A stretch of DNA of 13,100 nucleotides from CAZQKE01 sp964593865 (GCA_964593865.1 CAZQKE010000098.1:1-13100); one strand, 5' to 3'; shown: positions 6,878 to 12,819, counted from the stretch's first letter. Notes: a model not told the origin generated them from the letters alone. Made by a program: numbers and translations.

Positions 6878-6906
6878 TTGACAGTGGACCTGAATTGTGG
6901 TATACT
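6878..6906 (+). promoter_or_regulatory. Strong promoter of the GntR-methyltransferase unit
   Basis: -35 TTGACA (6878-6883, perfect), a 17-bp spacer, and -10 TATACT (6901-6906) preceded by ATTGTGG. It is the closest match to consensus in the window, as expected for a promoter that is held down by a repressor. Start of transcription is expected near 6913, about 70 nt before the GTG. The operator-like palindromes lie just downstream. Confidence 0.82.
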
Positions 6907-6933
6907 GACGCCGTGCCGAAATATATTTACAGT

Positions 6934-6957
6934 ATATTGACAATATTGAATCAATAT
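6934..6957. promoter_or_regulatory. Palindromic operator array, probable GntR binding site
   Basis: Two overlapping perfect palindromes: ATATTG-A-CAATAT (6934-6946) and ATATTGA-A-TCAATAT (6943-6957). They share half-sites spaced nine bases apart. A third inverted pair, AATATA(N7)TATATT, lies at 6920-6938. The AT-rich island stands out from the GC-rich surroundings. It lies between the predicted transcription start and the GTG of the GntR gene, where a bound repressor would block elongation or clearance. FCD-type GntR regulators commonly bind short ATTG...CAAT-like palindromes near their own promoters, so autoregulation is the simplest reading. Confidence 0.68.
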
Positions 6958-6983
6958 GGGGATTCGTAGAAAGGACGCCCTCG

Positions 6984-7607
6984 GTGCGGCTGAGCGATAA
7001 AGCCTACCATCTTCTTAGGCATAAGATCATTACCTTGCAACTCCCGCCCAAGACCCCGATAGATGAGCAGGTCTTGATGCAGGATTTGCAAGTCGGTCGC
7101 ACGCCCATCCGCGAGGCGTTGCAGCGTCTAGCCGCCGAAGGTTTGATCTTTCTTGCGCCCCGACGGGGCATGTTCGTTTCCGAGATCAGCATCACCGACC
7201 TGCAAAAGATCTTTGAACTTCGTATGGTTCTAGAAGGATTCTGCGCCCGATTGGCCGCCCAGCGGGCCACAAAAGAGCAGATCGCCGCTTTGGAGGAGGT
7301 GGTTGCTGCTCTGGAACAAGTATCCGACGATGATACCGATGCCCTGATGGCCATTGATGAGAGCTTCCATTACCTGCTCTACGAGACGGCCGATAATGAA
7401 TACCTGGCCGACACCCTGCGCCGTTTGCACGCCATGAGCCATCGCATTTGGTACTTGGTGCTGGACCGTCTGGGCAGTGTGCGCGGGGCTATGGAACAGC
7501 ATATCGGGATCATCCAGGCGATCAAAGAACGACAGCCGGAGCGGGCCGAATTGCTCTTGCAGCAACACATTGCCGAATTCCACCAACAGATCAAAGCAGC
7601 CTTGTGA
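6984..7607 (+). CDS. GntR-family regulator, FadR/FCD subfamily
   Basis: 207 residues from a GTG at 6984, with AAAGGA about ten bases upstream. The N-terminal winged helix-turn-helix contains the recognition part VGRTPIREALQRLAAEGL (37-54) and the wing (APRRGMFV). Residues 75-205 form an all-helical FCD domain. D125, H129 (DESFH), H173 (EQH) and H195 (QHIAEF) match the Asp-His-His-His metal site of FCD proteins, which bind Zn/Ni plus a carboxylate ligand. The protein is expected to be a dimeric ligand-responsive repressor of the methyltransferase gene 23 bp downstream and of itself. The inducer is unknown, but FCD members typically sense organic acids. Confidence 0.92.
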   Translation: MRLSDKAYHLLRHKIITLQLPPKTPIDEQVLMQDLQVGRTPIREALQRLAAEGLIFLAPRRGMFVSEISITDLQKIFELRMVLEGFCARLAAQRATKEQIAALEEVVAALEQVSDDDTDALMAIDESFHYLLYETADNEYLADTLRRLHAMSHRIWYLVLDRLGSVRGAMEQHIGIIQAIKERQPERAELLLQQHIAEFHQQIKAAL

Positions 7608-7630
7608 TAACTTTTTAGGAGAAAGAACCG

Positions 7631-8491
7631 ATGAAAACCGAACTCAAAGGAAGAGGCAAAAAAGTGGTGATTGCCGAGGGACAACCCACCGTCATCATCG
7701 GCGAGCGGATCAATCCCACCGGCAAAAAGAAACTGGCGGCGGAACTGGTGGCCGGTAAACTGGACATCGTCCGCCGGGAAGCACTGGCCCAGGTGGAAGC
7801 CGGGGCTGCAGTCCTGGATGTCAACGTAGGTGCCGCCGGGGTTGATGAAGTGGACCTGCTGCCCAAAGCAGTCCAAACGGTGTTGGAAACGGTGGATGTG
7901 CCCATTTGCATTGACACACCCAACGGTGAAGCGTTGGCTGCGGCTTTGGCCGTTCACAAAGAATTGAACCCGGACGGCAAGCCACTGATCAACTCGGTCA
8001 ACGGCGAGGAATCCAGCCTGGAGCGCGTCCTGCCCCTGGTTGCCGAATACGGAGCCGCCGTCATCGGCCTGTGCATGGATGACGACGGCATCCCCGACAG
8101 CCCCGAAGGGCGGTTGGCCGTTGCCAAAAAGATCGTCGAACGGGCCGAAGCCCAGGGCATTCCCAGAGAAGATATACTCATTGACTGTTTGGCCTTGACG
8201 GTAGGGGCCGATTCAAAAGCCGCCTGGATCACGCTGGAAGCGATCCGTATGGTCAAAGAGGAATTGGGTGTCAACATGACCTTGGGGGCCAGCAACGTCT
8301 CCTTCGGCCTGCCCGACCGAGAGGCGCTCAACGGTGTGTTCTTGGGAATGGCCATCATGCGGGGGGTGAACTGCCCCATTGTGGACGCGGCCAAAGTGGC
8401 CCGCTACATTTTGGCCGCCGATCTGCTCCTGGGGTATGACGATTATGCCATGCGCTACCTGAAAGCCTATCGAAAACGACAGAAAAAATAA
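7631..8491 (+). CDS. Methyltetrahydrofolate:corrinoid methyltransferase family protein (pterin-binding)
   Basis: 286 residues forming one TIM-barrel pterin-binding domain, the size of AcsE/MtgA-type MeTr enzymes. Motifs: IGERINPTGKK (23-33), LDVNVG (62-67), IDT (94-96), SVNGE (122-126), DCLALT (185-190) and GASNVSFGLP (219-228). The acidic and Asn residues in these motifs correspond to the pterin- and N5-methyl-binding residues known from corrinoid-dependent methyltransferases. The reaction moves a methyl group between a corrinoid protein and tetrahydrofolate. Lack of the DHPS sulfonamide-site sequences and the SNVSFG motif favour MeTr over dihydropteroate synthase. The SD TAGGAGA lies about nine bases before the ATG. 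It is co-transcribed with the GntR gene and ends in an intrinsic terminator. No corrinoid-binding protein is in the window, so direction and physiological partner are inferred. Confidence 0.85.
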   Translation: MKTELKGRGKKVVIAEGQPTVIIGERINPTGKKKLAAELVAGKLDIVRREALAQVEAGAAVLDVNVGAAGVDEVDLLPKAVQTVLETVDVPICIDTPNGEALAAALAVHKELNPDGKPLINSVNGEESSLERVLPLVAEYGAAVIGLCMDDDGIPDSPEGRLAVAKKIVERAEAQGIPREDILIDCLALTVGADSKAAWITLEAIRMVKEELGVNMTLGASNVSFGLPDREALNGVFLGMAIMRGVNCPIVDAAKVARYILAADLLLGYDDYAMRYLKAYRKRQKK

Positions 8492-8497
8492 GATTCG

Positions 8498-8521
8498 GTC
8501 CAACCCTCAGGTTGGACTTTT
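8498..8521 (+). terminator. Intrinsic terminator after the methyltransferase gene
   Basis: GTCCAACC (8498-8505), loop CTCA, GGTTGGAC (8510-8517), then TTTTGTAT. A perfect 8-bp stem with a short loop and U-rich tail begins only six bases after the stop codon. It ends about four bases before the first helix of the cobalamin riboswitch. Confidence 0.85.
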
Positions 8522-8525
8522 GTAT

Positions 8526-8640
8526 GGCAAAGGTGTCCCGTTTTCGGGCTGAAAAGGGGAAGCCGGTGCAAATCCGGCGCTGTCCCGCAACTGTGAGGGA
8601 AATCGGACCGATTTCCTAAGCCAGAGCACCTGCCTTTGCC
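8526..8640 (+). ncRNA. Cobalamin (B12) riboswitch aptamer
   Basis: P1 is a perfect 8-bp helix, GGCAAAGG (8526-8533) with CCTTTGCC (8633-8640). The conserved core is present: GCCGGTGCAAATCCGGC hairpin (8562-8578), GCTGTCCCGCAACTGTGA (8578-8595), and the B12 box AAGCCAGAGCACCTGCC (8618-8634). CCCG-TTTT-CGGG (8537-8548) forms a P2-region arm. GGAAATCGGACCGATTTCC (8598-8616) forms a peripheral hairpin. This is the class I (AdoCbl-type) consensus. It should bind a cobalamin cofactor co-transcriptionally and turn off the gene downstream when B12 is plentiful. No convincing promoter lies between the preceding terminator and P1, so its transcript may arise inside the methyltransferase gene or by read-through. 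Confidence 0.95.
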
Positions 8641-8665
8641 GGGATCGGGCAACCTCCGAGGAGAG

Positions 8666-8699
8666 GGAGCAGATCGCGTTATGCGGCTGCTCCTTTTTT
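8666..8699 (+). terminator. Riboswitch expression platform: intrinsic terminator
   Basis: GGAGCAG (8666-8672) pairs with CTGCTCC (8687-8693), with an inner CGC/GCG pair, and six T follow (8694-8699). It sits 25 bases after the aptamer and 15 bases before the phosphoesterase ATG, so control is by transcription attenuation. CTCC at 8654-8657 could pair with the terminator's 5' arm (GGAG, 8666-8669) as an antiterminator; that part is inference. Confidence 0.85.
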
Positions 8700-8714
8700 G
8701 TTGAGGGAGGGATT

Positions 8715-9656
8715 ATGACTACGTTATTCTTTGCGACCGATGTACACGGCTCTGATATTTGCTGGAAGAAATTCATCAATGCCGGCAAGTTCTACGGAGC
8801 CGACGTTATCATCCTGGGCGGCGATATGACCGGCAAGGCCATCGTGCCCATCATCCACCAGGGCGGCGACACCTACAAAGTCGTCCTCTTGGAACAGGAA
8901 TCGATCCTGCACGGCGAAGAGCAAGTCCGGGAGATGGAAAAGCAGATCAAGAGCCGGGGTTATTATCCCTACCGCACAACCCCCGACGAGATTGCCGAGC
9001 TGAACGCCGATCCGGCGAAGGTGGATGCCATCTTCCACGCCGAGGTTCTCAAAACCGCCGAGCGGTGGCTGGCCTACGCAGACGAAAAATTGGAAGGCAC
9101 GGGCTTGCGCTGCTACGTGGCTCCCGGCAACGACGACATGTTTGAGCTGGATGACCTGATCCGCACTGCCAAGCACGTCCACCTGGCCGAGGGTGAAGTT
9201 ATTGAGCTGGACCGCCACCACGAAATGATCAGCTCCGGCTGGAGCAACCCTACCCCCTGGCATACCTACCGCGAAGAGGAGGAGGACGCCCTACGCCGCC
9301 GAATCGAAGCCATGATCGCCCAACTCAAAAACCCACGCAACAGCGTGTTCAACCTGCACGCTCCGCCCTACGGCTCCACCCTGGATGACGTACCCGAATT
9401 GACCGAGGACCTGACGCCCAAACTGGGAGGGCGGTCTCTGGTTCCGGTAGGCAGCCGCGCCGTGCGGGACCTGATCCAAGAGTACCAACCCCTTCTGGGC
9501 CTGCATGGGCACATCCACGAAGGCAAAGGGGCCATCCGGCTGGGCAAGACCTTGTGCATCAACCCCGGTAGCATGTACGAACAGGGCCGCTTGCTGGGCG
9601 CCGTCGTCAAACTGGCCCGCAACAAGGTCAAAAGCTACGTTTTGACCACCGGATGA
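8715..9656 (+). CDS. Calcineurin-like metallophosphoesterase under B12 control
   Basis: 313 residues with the metallophosphoesterase motifs in order: D9-x-H11 (ATDVHGS), GGD (35-37), GND (138-140), a single His in FNLHAPP (H215) and GHIH (265-268). These ligate a dinuclear metal centre, so a phosphomonoester or diester hydrolase is expected. Between GGD and GND there is an unusually long insert (about residues 40-130), partly charged and helical, which probably shapes substrate choice. No signal peptide is present, so it is cytosolic. The SD GAGGGAGG (8703-8710) lies four bases before the ATG, just after the riboswitch terminator. The direct riboswitch control links it to cobalamin metabolism or to a B12-dependent pathway. 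Dephosphorylation of a corrinoid nucleotide-loop precursor is one possibility but is unproven. Confidence 0.88.
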   Translation: MTTLFFATDVHGSDICWKKFINAGKFYGADVIILGGDMTGKAIVPIIHQGGDTYKVVLLEQESILHGEEQVREMEKQIKSRGYYPYRTTPDEIAELNADPAKVDAIFHAEVLKTAERWLAYADEKLEGTGLRCYVAPGNDDMFELDDLIRTAKHVHLAEGEVIELDRHHEMISSGWSNPTPWHTYREEEEDALRRRIEAMIAQLKNPRNSVFNLHAPPYGSTLDDVPELTEDLTPKLGGRSLVPVGSRAVRDLIQEYQPLLGLHGHIHEGKGAIRLGKTLCINPGSMYEQGRLLGAVVKLARNKVKSYVLTTG

Positions 9657-9700
9657 GGAAAGGAGGTGGTATCGGAGGGCGAAAGGTGTGTCTAGGTGTT

Positions 9701-9826
9701 GCGGAGATCGTAGTTGCTCGCGCCGGACCGCGGTTCGGTGCAAGGGAGCGAAGGCTATGACCCGCGCCGAGCAGTAGCGCAAGCCGGAGGCTTGTACGGA
9801 TGATACTTTGGGGCCTGTGACCGAAC
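9701..9826 (+). ncRNA. Candidate structured RNA element, unknown class
   Basis: A long helix forms by stacking four segments: 9701-9704 with 9762-9765, 9708-9713 (TCGTAG) with 9755-9760 (CTATGA), 9714-9719 (TTGCTC) with 9746-9751 (GAGCGA), and 9720-9728 with 9733-9741. That is about 25 pairs with only a few G-U wobbles, small 3'-side bulges and a tight terminal loop. A second hairpin follows at 9779-9795. GTTCGGT in the helix (9733-9739) is also exactly complementary to ACCGAAC at 9820-9826, so two exclusive structures are possible. I do not recognise a known riboswitch class. The strand is assumed from its neighbours. Confidence 0.4.
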
Positions 9827-9908
9827 GTCTGCATAAGCGGATGCTTCCTCCACCTGCGCGAGCAGGTGCGCCCGCATGGACGGGCGGTCGGCCGACGGCC
9901 CGCCGGGT

Positions 9909-9933
9909 GCGGTTTCAACCGCGATTTTCTTTG
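9909..9933 (+). terminator. Weak terminator-like hairpin upstream of the permease
   Basis: GCGGTT (9909-9914) and AACCGC (9917-9922) form a short stem followed by GATTTTCTTTG. CGCGGTT at 9729-9735 is also complementary to AACCGCG (9917-9923) and could act as an antiterminator. The stem is short, the T-run is interrupted, and three bases separate stem and tract, so activity is uncertain. Confidence 0.35.
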
Positions 9934-10027
9934 CAAGTCTCCAGACCTGCGCCATCGGGCCGGGCACATTCACGCATTCGTGCCCAATTCGTGGACGGCT
10001 TATGATTTTCGAGAAGGGAGGAGAAAA

Positions 10028-11662
10028 ATGAGCCAAGATACAACGCTGTTCTTGCGCAAGGCCACCGGTCTTGTCCGGGCCTGGTCGGTGTTTGATGCCT
10101 TTATCTACGCCTTCTTCTCCATTAACCTCATCACCCTGGGCCTCTACATCTTTAGCCAGATGTATTACTTGGAAGGCGGGCTGTTGCCGGCGCTCATCAT
10201 CAGCGCCGTGTTCATCATTTTTGAAGTCGTTGTCTATGCCGGGCTGATCGCCGTCATGCCCCGCGCCGGTGGCGACTATGTGTGGCAGAGCCGTATCCTG
10301 GGGGGCGGCATCGGCTTTGTCTTGGCCATCACCGGCTGGTGGTTCATCCTCTGGCTGTGGGTCCCCCTTTATGCCGATATGCTGCGCCAGCTCTTCTTCA
10401 CCCCGCTGCTGGGCATCCTGGGGGCGACCGAGGCCGCCTTGTGGTTCAGCGAGACCGCCCTGGGTCTGTTCATCACTTCCGTCATTGTCTGCGTGGTGGT
10501 CGCCGTCTACATTGCTATCGGCATGAAATGGTACTCGCGCATCCAGAAGTGGAGCTTCTGGATCAGCATCGTTGCCCTGGCCGTTGTCTTTGCCTTCTTG
10601 CTCTTCGGCAGCCACGACGCCTTCCGCCAGGGGTTGGAGAGCCAGGCCCCGGCCATGTTTGGCGCGTCCTCCGATGTGTACGAGGCCACCCTGGCTGCCG
10701 GGGAAGAAGCGGGGGCCGTCGCTCCGCTATGGGGGGGCACGCTGGGCGCCATCTTTTTGGCCATCCCCTACATGGTCTTTTTCAACCTGTGGCCCAACTG
10801 GGGCGCAACTCTCTACGGTGAAGTGCGCGGCGCAACCGACTTCAAGCGCAACTTCTGGGGGATGGGTTGGGCCTTGATCATCACCACGATCCTGGGCGCC
10901 ATCTTTTTCCTGTTGATCAACAAAACCATCACCTGGGATTGGTACATGAAGGCCAACGGCGCGTGGTGGAACTATCGCTGGGGCTACACCGATCAGGCCC
11001 CGCCTCTGCCCATCTGGCCGTATCCTGCCCTGCTGGCCGTGTTCATGACCCCCAGCCGCATCATCCAATTCATCGTCATCCTGGCCATGAGCGCGTGGTG
11101 GTTCGGCTGGTCGGGCACGGTGTTCCTCAGCTCCACCCGCGTCATCTTTGCCGCCGCCTTTGACCGCCTGCTGCCCGAAAAGGTCGCCGAGGTGGAACCG
11201 CGCACCCGCACCCCCATCTACGCTTTGTTGCTGATGGTCATCCCCTCCCTCCTCGTTTCCGCCTTGTTCGCCTGGAACGTCTTCAACTTCCAGTCGCTCA
11301 CCCTGTGCTCCACCCTGGTCATCGCCGTCACCTACCTGGGGTCGACCGTCGCCGCCATCCTGCTCCCCTACGTCAAGCCCGATCTTTACAAAGCCTCGCC
11401 CATCGCCAAATACAAAATCGCGGGCATCCCCCTCATCACCGTCGCCGGGGTGATCTTTGGCGCCTTCCTGCTCTTCCTGCTTTACGAGTGGATCATTGAC
11501 CCCAACGGCCTGTACGGCATCGGCATCAGCAACACCAGCTCGGTGATCTTTATGCTGGCGCTGTATCTGCTGGCTTTGGTCATCTACCTGGGCTTCAAGT
11601 GGTATCGCAAGCGGGAAGGCATTGACATTGACAAGATCTATGAGGAGATTCCCGTCGAATAG
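10028..11662 (+). CDS. APC-superfamily permease (amino acid/amine type)
   Basis: 544 residues from the ATG at 10028, with a strong SD (GGGAGGAG, 10017-10024). The protein is very hydrophobic, with about 12 transmembrane helices, the APC number. The N-terminal ATGLVRAWSVFDAFIYAFFS is the usual unwound TM1 region, and MPRAGGDYVWQSRILG matches the family's P-x-A/G-G-x-Y motif between TM2 and TM3. Long extracytoplasmic loops rich in Trp (for example the WYMKANGAWWNYRWGYT stretch) and a charged C-terminus (KREGIDIDKIYEEIP) are present. APC carriers import amino acids, polyamines or related amines with a proton or sodium ion. The substrate cannot be read from sequence. It lies downstream of the B12-regulated phosphoesterase across the structured region. 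The frame is open to 9866, but that part is GC-rich low-complexity Arg/Pro sequence and lacks an SD. Confidence 0.9.
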   Translation: MSQDTTLFLRKATGLVRAWSVFDAFIYAFFSINLITLGLYIFSQMYYLEGGLLPALIISAVFIIFEVVVYAGLIAVMPRAGGDYVWQSRILGGGIGFVLAITGWWFILWLWVPLYADMLRQLFFTPLLGILGATEAALWFSETALGLFITSVIVCVVVAVYIAIGMKWYSRIQKWSFWISIVALAVVFAFLLFGSHDAFRQGLESQAPAMFGASSDVYEATLAAGEEAGAVAPLWGGTLGAIFLAIPYMVFFNLWPNWGATLYGEVRGATDFKRNFWGMGWALIITTILGAIFFLLINKTITWDWYMKANGAWWNYRWGYTDQAPPLPIWPYPALLAVFMTPSRIIQFIVILAMSAWWFGWSGTVFLSSTRVIFAAAFDRLLPEKVAEVEPRTRTPIYALLLMVIPSLLVSALFAWNVFNFQSLTLCSTLVIAVTYLGSTVAAILLPYVKPDLYKASPIAKYKIAGIPLITVAGVIFGAFLLFLLYEWIIDPNGLYGIGISNTSSVIFMLALYLLALVIYLGFKWYRKREGIDIDKIYEEIPVE

Positions 11663-11674
11663 ATGAAATCTTTG

Positions 11675-11749
11675 CCGCCAAGGCGCAAAGGTCGCAAAGG
11701 AAAAACTTTGCGTCCTTGGCGTCTTGGCGGTTCAAAAATCTGAACCGCC
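11675..11749. repeat. Long imperfect hairpin of CGCAAAGG-type units, plus an overlapping hairpin
   Basis: The arms at 11675-11699 and 11706-11730 match at 22 of 25 positions around a GAAAAA loop. Each arm consists of three short units (GCCAAGG, GCAAAGG, GCAAAGG at 8-9 base spacing). A second perfect 9-bp stem, GGCGGTTCA (11726-11734) with TGAACCGCC (11741-11749), reuses the last bases of the first arm, so the two stems exclude each other. The element could serve as the permease terminator, though the tail is not T-rich. It resembles dispersed palindromic repeats. Confidence 0.75.
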
Positions 11750-11780
11750 TTCGGACCGCAGATGAGCTTTGTCAGTCAAC

Positions 11781-11845
11781 CAACACGGAGCGCACAGAGC
11801 CTTACAGAGAGAACATCTTTCTCCGTCTTCCGTGCCTCCGTGGTG
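11781..11845. repeat. Imperfect hairpin of CACGGAG/ACAGAG-type units
   Basis: CAACACGGAG (11781-11790) pairs at 9 of 10 positions with CTCCGTGGTG (11836-11845). Inside this GCAC (11792-11795) pairs with GTGC (11832-11835) after one bulged base, followed by AGAG-rich left and CTCC-rich right segments. It has the same build as the neighbouring hairpins: A/G-rich short units on the left arm, complementary C/T-rich units on the right. It ends 20 bases before the nucleotidyltransferase start. Confidence 0.6.
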
Positions 11846-11865
11846 GGAATCTATGAGGAATCGGT

Positions 11866-12621
11866 ATGAGCACACTTGCCAATTTGGAAGACGAAATGTA
11901 CCGCCTCATCACCGAGGCGCAAAAAGAGGATATTTTCCTGCGCTTGCTGGGGGGCCTGGCCGTCAAGGTCCATTCGCCCCACGCCAATCACCGCTCTCTG
12001 GAGCGCAAATATCCCGATATTGACTTTGTGACCGACAAGGCCGGGGCCAAGAAACTACTGGACTTTTTGCCCCGCATGGGCTATACGCCCAACAAAACCT
12101 TCAACACCCTCAGCGGCGACCGCCGTCAGCTGTGGTACGATGAGGAACGAGGACGGCAAATTGACATCTTTATCGGCGATTTTACCATGTGTCACACCTT
12201 GCCCCTGGCCGACCGCCTGTCCGTCGAACCGTTGACCATCCCCCTGGCCGAACTGTTCCTTTCCAAGGCCCAGATCGTCGAATTGAACCGCAAAGACGTG
12301 CTTGATCTGCTGACGCTGCTGCTGGACCATGAAGTAGGGCCGGGCGACGAAGAAACGATCAACAGCGACCTGATCGCCAAACTGTGTGCCAAAGACTGGG
12401 GCCTCTACACCACCGTTTCCATGACCATCCAAAAGTTGCACGCCTTTTTGGACGAGGGCGAGGTGGAGTTGGATGAAGAGGAAGCCCAGCTGATCAAAAA
12501 GCGGCTGGTCGCCATCCAAAAGGCCATGGACGAGGAACCCAAGACCCTGGCCTGGAAAATACGGGCCAAGATCGGGACCCGCATCCGCTGGTATGAAGAG
12601 GTTGAAGAGGTGCAACGCTGA
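11866..12621 (+). CDS. Nucleotidyltransferase-fold protein, function unknown
   Basis: 251 residues from the ATG at 11866, with GAGGAA five bases upstream. The N-terminal half has the minimal nucleotidyltransferase pattern: LLGGLAV (28-33, the GG loop), D51-x-D53 in KYPDIDFVTD, and a third acidic residue in RQIDIFIGD (D100). PLAELFLSKAQIVELNRKDVLDLL follows in spaced blocks typical of AbiEii/MNT-like families, where K and D residues contact the nucleotide. The C-terminal third is helical and charged, with an Asp/Glu-rich patch (195-207). Such enzymes transfer NMP to proteins, RNA or small molecules, and some are toxins or antitoxins, but no partner gene of a toxin-antitoxin or abortive-infection pair is visible here. 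The gene stands alone between hairpin repeats. No promoter was found. Confidence 0.65.
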   Translation: MSTLANLEDEMYRLITEAQKEDIFLRLLGGLAVKVHSPHANHRSLERKYPDIDFVTDKAGAKKLLDFLPRMGYTPNKTFNTLSGDRRQLWYDEERGRQIDIFIGDFTMCHTLPLADRLSVEPLTIPLAELFLSKAQIVELNRKDVLDLLTLLLDHEVGPGDEETINSDLIAKLCAKDWGLYTTVSMTIQKLHAFLDEGEVELDEEEAQLIKKRLVAIQKAMDEEPKTLAWKIRAKIGTRIRWYEEVEEVQR

Positions 12622-12677
12622 GATCCGCGTCTTTCAATCTGCGGCTAACGCCGGGCAAGCGCATTCACGAGATTCTG

Positions 12678-12758
12678 CACCCCAGAGACGCAGAGGCCGC
12701 CGAGAAAGGGTTAATTTTACACAGCCTCTCTCGGCGCCTCTGCGGTGGGCCTGGGGTG
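12678..12758. repeat. 80-bp hairpin repeat of CAGAG-type units
   Basis: Outer arms CACCCCAG (12678-12685) and CTGGGGTG (12751-12758) are exact complements. Inner arms 12690-12705 and 12729-12743 form 15 pairs with a single bulged C. The loop region AAGGGTTAATTTTACACAGCC is AT-rich in the middle. It sits between the nucleotidyltransferase stop and the next gene's start and may end the first transcript, but it has no T-tract. Its style matches the two elements on the other side of the nucleotidyltransferase gene. Confidence 0.75.
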
Positions 12759-12819
12759 ACAACGATAAACGCGTTTTCCCGGCGGCTCACACCGAGCAAA
12801 AAAGGAGCTTTTGGAGAAA

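Larger units (their letters stand above)
9657..10027. other. Gene-free, highly structured region upstream of the permease
   Basis: 371 bases without a convincing gene. It begins with an SD-like AAAGGAGGTGG (9659-9669), and no gene of normal size follows it. The region then holds the long helix at 9701-9765 and the hairpin GCAAGCC-GGA-GGCTTGT (9779-9795). A GNRA-capped hairpin CACCTGC-GCGA-GCAGGTG follows at 9851-9868, then CGCCCG-CATGGA-CGGGCG (9869-9886), the palindrome GTCGGCCGAC (9887-9896), and a hairpin with a T-rich tail (9909-9933). GGGCAC/GTGCCC arms lie at 9962-9985. The frame of the permease gene is open through the right part of this region, but its SD and start are at 10028. No clear promoter was seen, so read-through from the phosphoesterase gene is possible. 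Confidence 0.6.

Noticed and set aside
9661..9678. AGGAGGTGGTATCGG resembles the T-box sequence (AGGGTGGNACCGCG), which would suit an amino-acid permease.
   Set aside because: The match is partial and it follows directly after the phosphoesterase stop, leaving no room for the stem I/specifier part that precedes the T-box sequence. A plain SD-like stretch explains it better.
9686..9760. A 24-codon reading frame with GTG start and GGAGG seven bases upstream.
   Set aside because: It coincides almost exactly with the long helix at 9701-9765, which explains the sequence constraint; composition is Arg-rich and uninformative. It could be a leader peptide, but there is no further support.
9686..9819. 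Possible group II intron remnant: GTGTG at 9686 like an intron 5' end, and a 34-base GAGC...GTACGG segment (9769-9802) recalling domain V.
   Set aside because: The segment does not pair as domain V: the lower stem has mismatches, the bulge is on the wrong side and the loop is not GNRA. The distance of about 85 bases from the 5' end is far too short, and no maturase is present.
9866..10027. Upstream extension of the permease frame to 9866.
   Set aside because: The extension is Arg/Pro/Gly-rich, covers hairpins, and lacks an SD, while a strong SD precedes the ATG at 10028.
9755..10615. Minus-strand open frame of 286 codons across the structured region and the permease start.
   Set aside because: Composition is Asp/Gly/Gln-rich, as expected for the antisense of hydrophobic membrane-protein codons; no SD or domain is seen, and it overlaps a certain gene.
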